Shown here: positions 59,580-64,000 of the stretch, piece after piece
How positions within the stretch are numbered: position 1 is the first letter of the stretch
How the letters are laid out: the number at the start of each line of letters is the position of its first letter
Assembly (NCBI GenBank): GCA_023159155.1
Contig: JAJNNX010000077.1
Coordinates: 1 to 64,000, forward strand
Direction: 5' to 3'
Origin: Ustulina deusta
Lineage: Eukaryota; Ascomycota; Sordariomycetes; Xylariales; Xylariaceae
Length of the DNA: 64,000 bases
Notes under the pieces: model-generated
Database searches by the model: none
Told to the model about the DNA's origin: nothing
The model's input: the letters and a program-made list of their open reading frames with translations, nothing else
Program-made: the position numbers and the translations under genes

Positions 59580-60000
59580 AACTTAAGCAAATTTTTAAGC
59601 GTTTTTTAATTATTAAACAAATATTTTAGCTAATACTTTTAATTTTTTAGCTAGTATAAATAAATAAATTACTAGTTTAATTAAGTTTATATAATATTTA
59701 TATTAAGCAAAAAACAAGCTTAGCTCTATTATAAAAAAGTTTTTATTATTAATTGCTAATATTATATTTAATAATAATATTTCTTAATCTAGTTATATAT
59801 AAGCAACAAATATATAAAAATAAGCTAGAACTTTTTAGTTAGCTTTTTTTATAGCATTATCTATTTTAAAATAATAAATAATACTTAATTTTTGTTTTAT
59901 TTTAACTAGTTTATAAAAGTATTACTAGAAGTTTTTTATTTAATTTGTCCTTTTATTACTAATAATTATTTTTAAAAATCTATAAAAGCATTAAAAATAG
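59580..60000 (-). pseudogene. Ret-C integrase remnant
   Basis: The minus-strand frame reads FYKLVKIKQKLSIIYYFKID followed by KKANQKVLAYFY, which corresponds to the end of the gypsy integrase core (GIKQ.LSTA.HPQTDG..ER.NQ). EILLLNIILAINN and SLFFA follow, corresponding to the downstream ALNN..SSTG.SPF segment. Stops sit at Trp/Gln positions. Confidence 0.8.
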
Positions 60001-60769
60001 TATATAAACTATTTAATATATATTTTTATACTTATTAATTATATAGCTTTAATAATAACTATTTTATTTAACTTATTAATAATTATTATAATAAAAAATA
60101 GGTTATTATCCTTTGTTATAAAAAAATTTATTATAAAATTTATAAATAGTTTATTTTCAAACTGCTTTAGAACTAAAAGTAATTTAAAAAAGCTTTATTT
60201 TTTATATTTTTAAACAATCTTTTTACTATATATATTATAATTATTAATAAAGCAATATACTATCTAATATATACTTAGCTAAAAATAATTCCTAGCTAGA
60301 ATTACTATAGTTTTATTTTTTTTAAAGTATTTTATTAATATTAAATTATAGTAGTTCTAAATTAAGCTAGTTTAAAGTAGCTCCTAATTTAATACTTATA
60401 TATAACTTTAATATTATAAAATATTATTTGCTCTAATTTTATATTCTAAAATATTAATATTTAAAGATTTTTTATTTATTTTTATATTTAGTAAGAACTT
60501 TTATTTGTTATTTTTTATAGCTTTAATTATTAACTAGTAACTAAAAACCTAATCTAATGCAATATTTTAAGTTTATTAAAAATCTTTATATATAAAAATT
60601 TAATATTTTAAAAGTAGTTTATTTTTTTAAAACCTTAATAAGCTTATTTTTATATTGTTATATAGCTTAAAAGCTACTTATTTTTAGTAAAATAATATAA
60701 ATTCTTTTTTAATAAGTTATTTATTTATTTTTAAAAATAAGTTTTATTTTTTTTGTAATAAAGCGTTTA

Positions 60770-60930
60770 GCTAGGTACTATCTATTTCTGCTTTATAAAT
60801 AAGCATAAACTTAAAGTTAGCTAAAAATTTGGCCTATTTAACTTGTTTTTTCAAAAGCTTTTTTAAAGTTATAAAATATTTTAAGTTTTTATAGTCTAAA
60901 AATACTAAAAATATTTTTTTAAAGCTCTAT
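60770..60930 (-). pseudogene. Ret-C RNase H remnant
   Basis: The frame reads FLDYKNLKYFITLKKLLKKQ followed by VKWAKFLANFKFMLIYKAE, the C-terminal part of gypsy RNase H (TDH.NL.YF...K.L..RQ.RW...L..F.F...Y). The Asp of the TDH motif is still present. Confidence 0.82.
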
Positions 60931-61539
60931 AGCTTACTACTTTATATATTTATATAGCTTATAATTATTAAAAGCTTTTTATTATAAATCTTATAATTAT
61001 TTTCTATAAATAAAAGCTTTTATAAAAAATATACTACTAAGCAAAAAAATTTATATTTATTATATTAAAATAAATAACTACTATAAGCTACTTTAAAATA
61101 ATCTATTTTTAGTACTATAAGCTTGCTTAAGTTAAATTAAACAAAAACTAGTTCTATTATAAAAAATAACTTAAACTACTTAAAAATAATATTTTTTATA
61201 TCTTTTTAGCAAAATAATATTTTTTTTTTAGTTAAAACTATAAATAATACTATAATATTAGTATACTTTAATATAAATTGTTTATAAAAATTTATAAAAC
61301 TTAAAAAGCTTTTTATATTTTTAAGCAATTTAAAAACTTTTTATTTATAAATAGCTTTTATTTTTTTAAAGTTTATTTATATTTTTACTCTAGCTTTAAT
61401 AATAAATCTTAAATATTTTATTATAGTTATTCCAAATTTATATTTATTAATATTAAAATATAAGCTTATAGTTTATAAAATATTTAAAATTTGCTTAATT
61501 TTTTTTAAATAGTTTTTTTTTAACCCGCTTAACTATACT

Positions 61540-61700
61540 AAAACGTTATTTATATATATAAAAGCAAAAATATCTAAGTATAAGCGTAAAGCAGTATTTA
61601 TGTAGTGCTAAAATATAGCAGGAATGCTAAACAGTCCAAAAAAGATTACTAACCATTTAAACAAGCTAAACTTTATACAAAAAACTATTTTTTATTTTTT
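61540..61700 (-). pseudogene. Ret-C reverse transcriptase remnant
   Basis: The frame reads FKWLVIFFGLFSIPAIF, a stop, HYINTALRLYLDIFAFIYIN and NVLV, following the gypsy polymerase pattern closely. The catalytic Tyr-x-Asp-Asp reads Tyr-Ile-Asn-Asn (codons at 61556-61545). It is inactive. Confidence 0.87.
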
Positions 61701-63784
61701 TTATTTTTTTAATACATAGCTTATAAAAAGCTGCTTAAATATTAAACTTTATAAACTAACAAGCTTTAGAAAAGTTTGCTAATATTTTTTTAATAAAAAA
61801 AAAATATATTTATCTGCTTAAGTTATAGCATTAAGCGCCCTATAATTAATACAAAAATATAACCCTTTTTTTAGTTTTTTTATAAAAAAAATAAGAGCAC
61901 TTATAAATAAGCTATTAGTTTTAATATAATTTTTATTTAGTAGTTTTATTAATATTTTTTTTAATATTACTAGCTTGTTTTGTAATATTTTATAAAAAGG
62001 CCTTTATAACACCTAAAAGTTTGTTTTTTTAGAAGTTTATAAAAATAATATTTTATAATTAGCTTTTTTGTAATATAAAAAAAGCTTATCTCTTGCTGTT
62101 CTATTAAATAATAAAGCTTAATTTTTTAATTTTTTTTAATAATCAAAATAACAATAAAATTAGATTTTTTAGTATTAAAACTTTTATAATATTTATTAAT
62201 ATAATAACAAATATTAAAATATTAGCTGCTTTAGTATATTATAGCTTTTTTATTTTTGTAGCAAAAACCATTCTATTAAATTAGCACATATTATATATTT
62301 TTTTAATATTTTTAGTTTATAGAATAAATCTAGTTTTTTATATTTTAAAATTTTTAGTTTATTTTATACTAATTATATATTTATAAACAATATAAGTTAT
62401 TTTTAATTGTTTTATTTAAAGTTTTTTTAAAATAATATTATATTTTAAATAAAAAACTATATATATTAGTATTTTTTATTAAAACTTATTAATATTAGAT
62501 TTAATATATATTATTTTACTAATAATTTTTTGTTTTATTACTGCTTTTTTTAGCCTTTTTAAACTAATAAAAATATATAGTAATTATAAACGTTAGGTTA
62601 AAGAATTGCTTATTATAGCTATATACTTATAATTTTAATTAATTATTATTTTAATAATTAATATTTTATTACAAATAAAGTTTATAGTAAAAAGTAGGCT
62701 ATTTATTAGCTATTCTAACTTTACTACTAAGTTTATAAAAATTAAATCTTTTATATACTTTTACTAGCAACTAAAAACAAAAACTATTTATTTTTTAAAT
62801 TTTTGTTATTTTTTATTTTTATGTTTTGCTTTATTGCTATATTAGTAGCTCTTATTTTGCTCCTAATTTTTATAAGTTATTAAATAAAAATAAATAGATA
62901 CTTAGTAATAAAATAGCTGTTTTTTTTATATTGCAAGCATTGCTTATTTGTTTTTTGCTTATTTATTTTATTGTTTGCTACTTATTAAACTTTAGGTTTA
63001 TTTTAAACAAAAAAAAAACTAATAGTTTTTATTTCTATTATTTTTATATCTTTTTATATATTTATTATAAGTAATAAAAAAAAAAGTAGCTATTTTAATA
63101 AAGATTTATTATTTACTTTTTAATTAAAAAAATAATAAAAGCTATATTTTTTTAAATAACCTACTATAGTTATTACGTTACATATTTATTTAGTATAATC
63201 TAATAATAAGTTACGTAAAATTAGCTTGTTTATTAACTAAGCATTAATAGTTCTTTTTAAAATAATAAGTTTTGTAGTATTGTTTTAAAAAGTACTACTT
63301 ATATAAATAAAAGTTTTTTTTTATTCTTAAAAAAACACAAAAAATATTTTTAAGCTTTGCTTAAAAAAAAATAAGTTTTAAGCTAATTTTTTTATTTAGT
63401 TAATATTAAAGTAATACTTATAAAAATATACTATAAACTTAGTAAGGTTTTATATATTAGTATGCTTTTTTATAATAAAGAATAGCTATATATTTGTTTT
63501 TATAAAGCTATCAAACATTTTATTAATAATATAAAACTTGTTAATATTTTTTTTAATAAACTTAATATTTTAAGCTAGCTTATGCTTTATAGCTGCTTTT
63601 TATATAAAAAACTTTACATAAAAACTAATAAACTTTTCGGGCTATTAAAAAAGTTTTTTTTTAAAATTATTAACAAAAAGTTTATTAATAAAGCAAGCAG
63701 CTTTTTTATTAAGTATTTTCTAAATAAAAGCTGCTTTTAGAATTATTAGCGCTAAGTTTATTATAAAGTTTATTAAAATTTACA

Positions 63785-64000
63785 ATTTATTACTAAAAAA
63801 AAAGTTATTACAAAACTATTTAATTTTTATAGCAAAGTAGTTAATATAGCCTATTAAATCTTTTTATATTTATATAAAAACAAAAATAACTAAATTATTT
63901 ATAGTACTAAACTGCTTGTTTAGTTCTTATTTAATAATTTAAAACATTTAGTTACTACACTTTTTAAAAGCCGCTTATTAAAAAAGTAGCTTTTTTGCAA
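63785..64000 (+). repeat. Direct repeat of 33469-33690 (Ret-C family)
   Basis: The two copies align along about 215 bp in the same orientation, including GTTTTTATAGCAAAATAATTAATATAG-like and TTTTAAAAGC landmarks. This copy has more C residues left, so it is less mutated than the one at the island edge. Confidence 0.75.

Larger units (their letters stand above)
57293..64000 (-). mobile_element. Ty3/gypsy retrotransposon Ret-C on the minus strand, RIP-inactivated, runs off the window
   Basis: Reading the minus strand from high to low coordinates gives reverse transcriptase (about 61700-61540), RNase H (about 60930-60770) and integrase (about 60000-59580), the gypsy order. Gag should lie above 62500 but is not readable. 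The lower end (57293-57600) is less mutated and holds imperfect tandem repeats (ACGTTTTTTTTAAGCAACAT twice, then two diverged copies at 57371-57450), perhaps in the 3' LTR. The 5' end lies beyond 64000, so LTRs cannot be paired. A fragment of the same family borders the gene island at 33469. Confidence 0.8.

Noticed and set aside
1..64000. tRNA, rRNA or telomeric repeats
   Set aside because: No cloverleaf with a clear T-loop and acceptor, no rRNA stretch and no TTAGGG array could be found by eye. Weak T-loop-like words (for example near 13280) lack the rest of a tRNA.

Overview
The window looks like a chromosome segment from a filamentous ascomycete (Pezizomycotina). The genes have short GT-AG introns of about 45-100 bp with CTAAC/CTAAT-like branch sites. 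The products are typical of that group: two cytochrome P450s, a fungal rhodopsin-like membrane protein, and APH/kinase-like proteins. The genome is strongly bipartite. A gene island of ordinary composition (about 19.2-33.47 kb) sits between very AT-rich blocks (1-12.6, 13.65-19.1 and 33.47-64 kb). In those blocks the C that survive are mostly followed by T (agct, gctt), and CpA has been replaced by TpA. This is the signature of repeat-induced point mutation (RIP). The species cannot be named from the sequence.

Left AT block (1-19.1 kb). It holds copies of an LTR-type repeat, called Ret-A here (LTR about 235 bp), including one element with both LTRs (1638-6945). A less mutated 1 kb stretch lies at 12.6-13.64 kb. 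A degraded Tad1-like LINE on the + strand follows (about 14-19.1 kb), recognisable by remnants of its endonuclease and reverse transcriptase.

Gene island (19.2-33.47 kb). In order it holds: a C-lobe-only kinase-like ORF (-); an APH-like gene that has lost its catalytic core (+); a fungal DUF7924-like gene (-); a rhodopsin-like gene in six exons with two in-frame TAGs and one frame slip (+); a P450 with one in-frame TAA (-); an intact P450 of 528 aa (+); and a Ty1/copia gag fragment (+), cut off where the right AT block begins. The nonsense codons all fit CAG/CAA to TAG/TAA, so mild RIP appears to have leaked from the flanking repeats into single-copy genes. Two divergent P450s beside a membrane protein could be a remnant of a secondary-metabolism locus, but no backbone synthase is in the window.

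Right AT block (33.47-64 kb). This is a nest of retrotransposons. A full-length Ty3/gypsy element (Ret-B, 33787-41444) has two 179-bp LTRs, a polypurine tract and a perfect 5-bp target-site duplication (AATAG). It is inserted in an array of 249-bp repeats (T249). Reverse-oriented Ret-A copies follow (41.84-47.64 kb). One of them is interrupted by a 266-bp GC-rich, palindrome-rich insertion that carries no RIP mutations (45671-45936). Then come an unassigned AT stretch with a triplet-repeat hairpin and a G22 tract, a forward Ret-A copy (52506-57050), another T249 copy, and a second Ty3/gypsy element on the minus strand (Ret-C, about 57.3 kb to beyond the window end). In both gypsy elements the catalytic Asp-Asp of reverse transcriptase now reads Asn-Asn.
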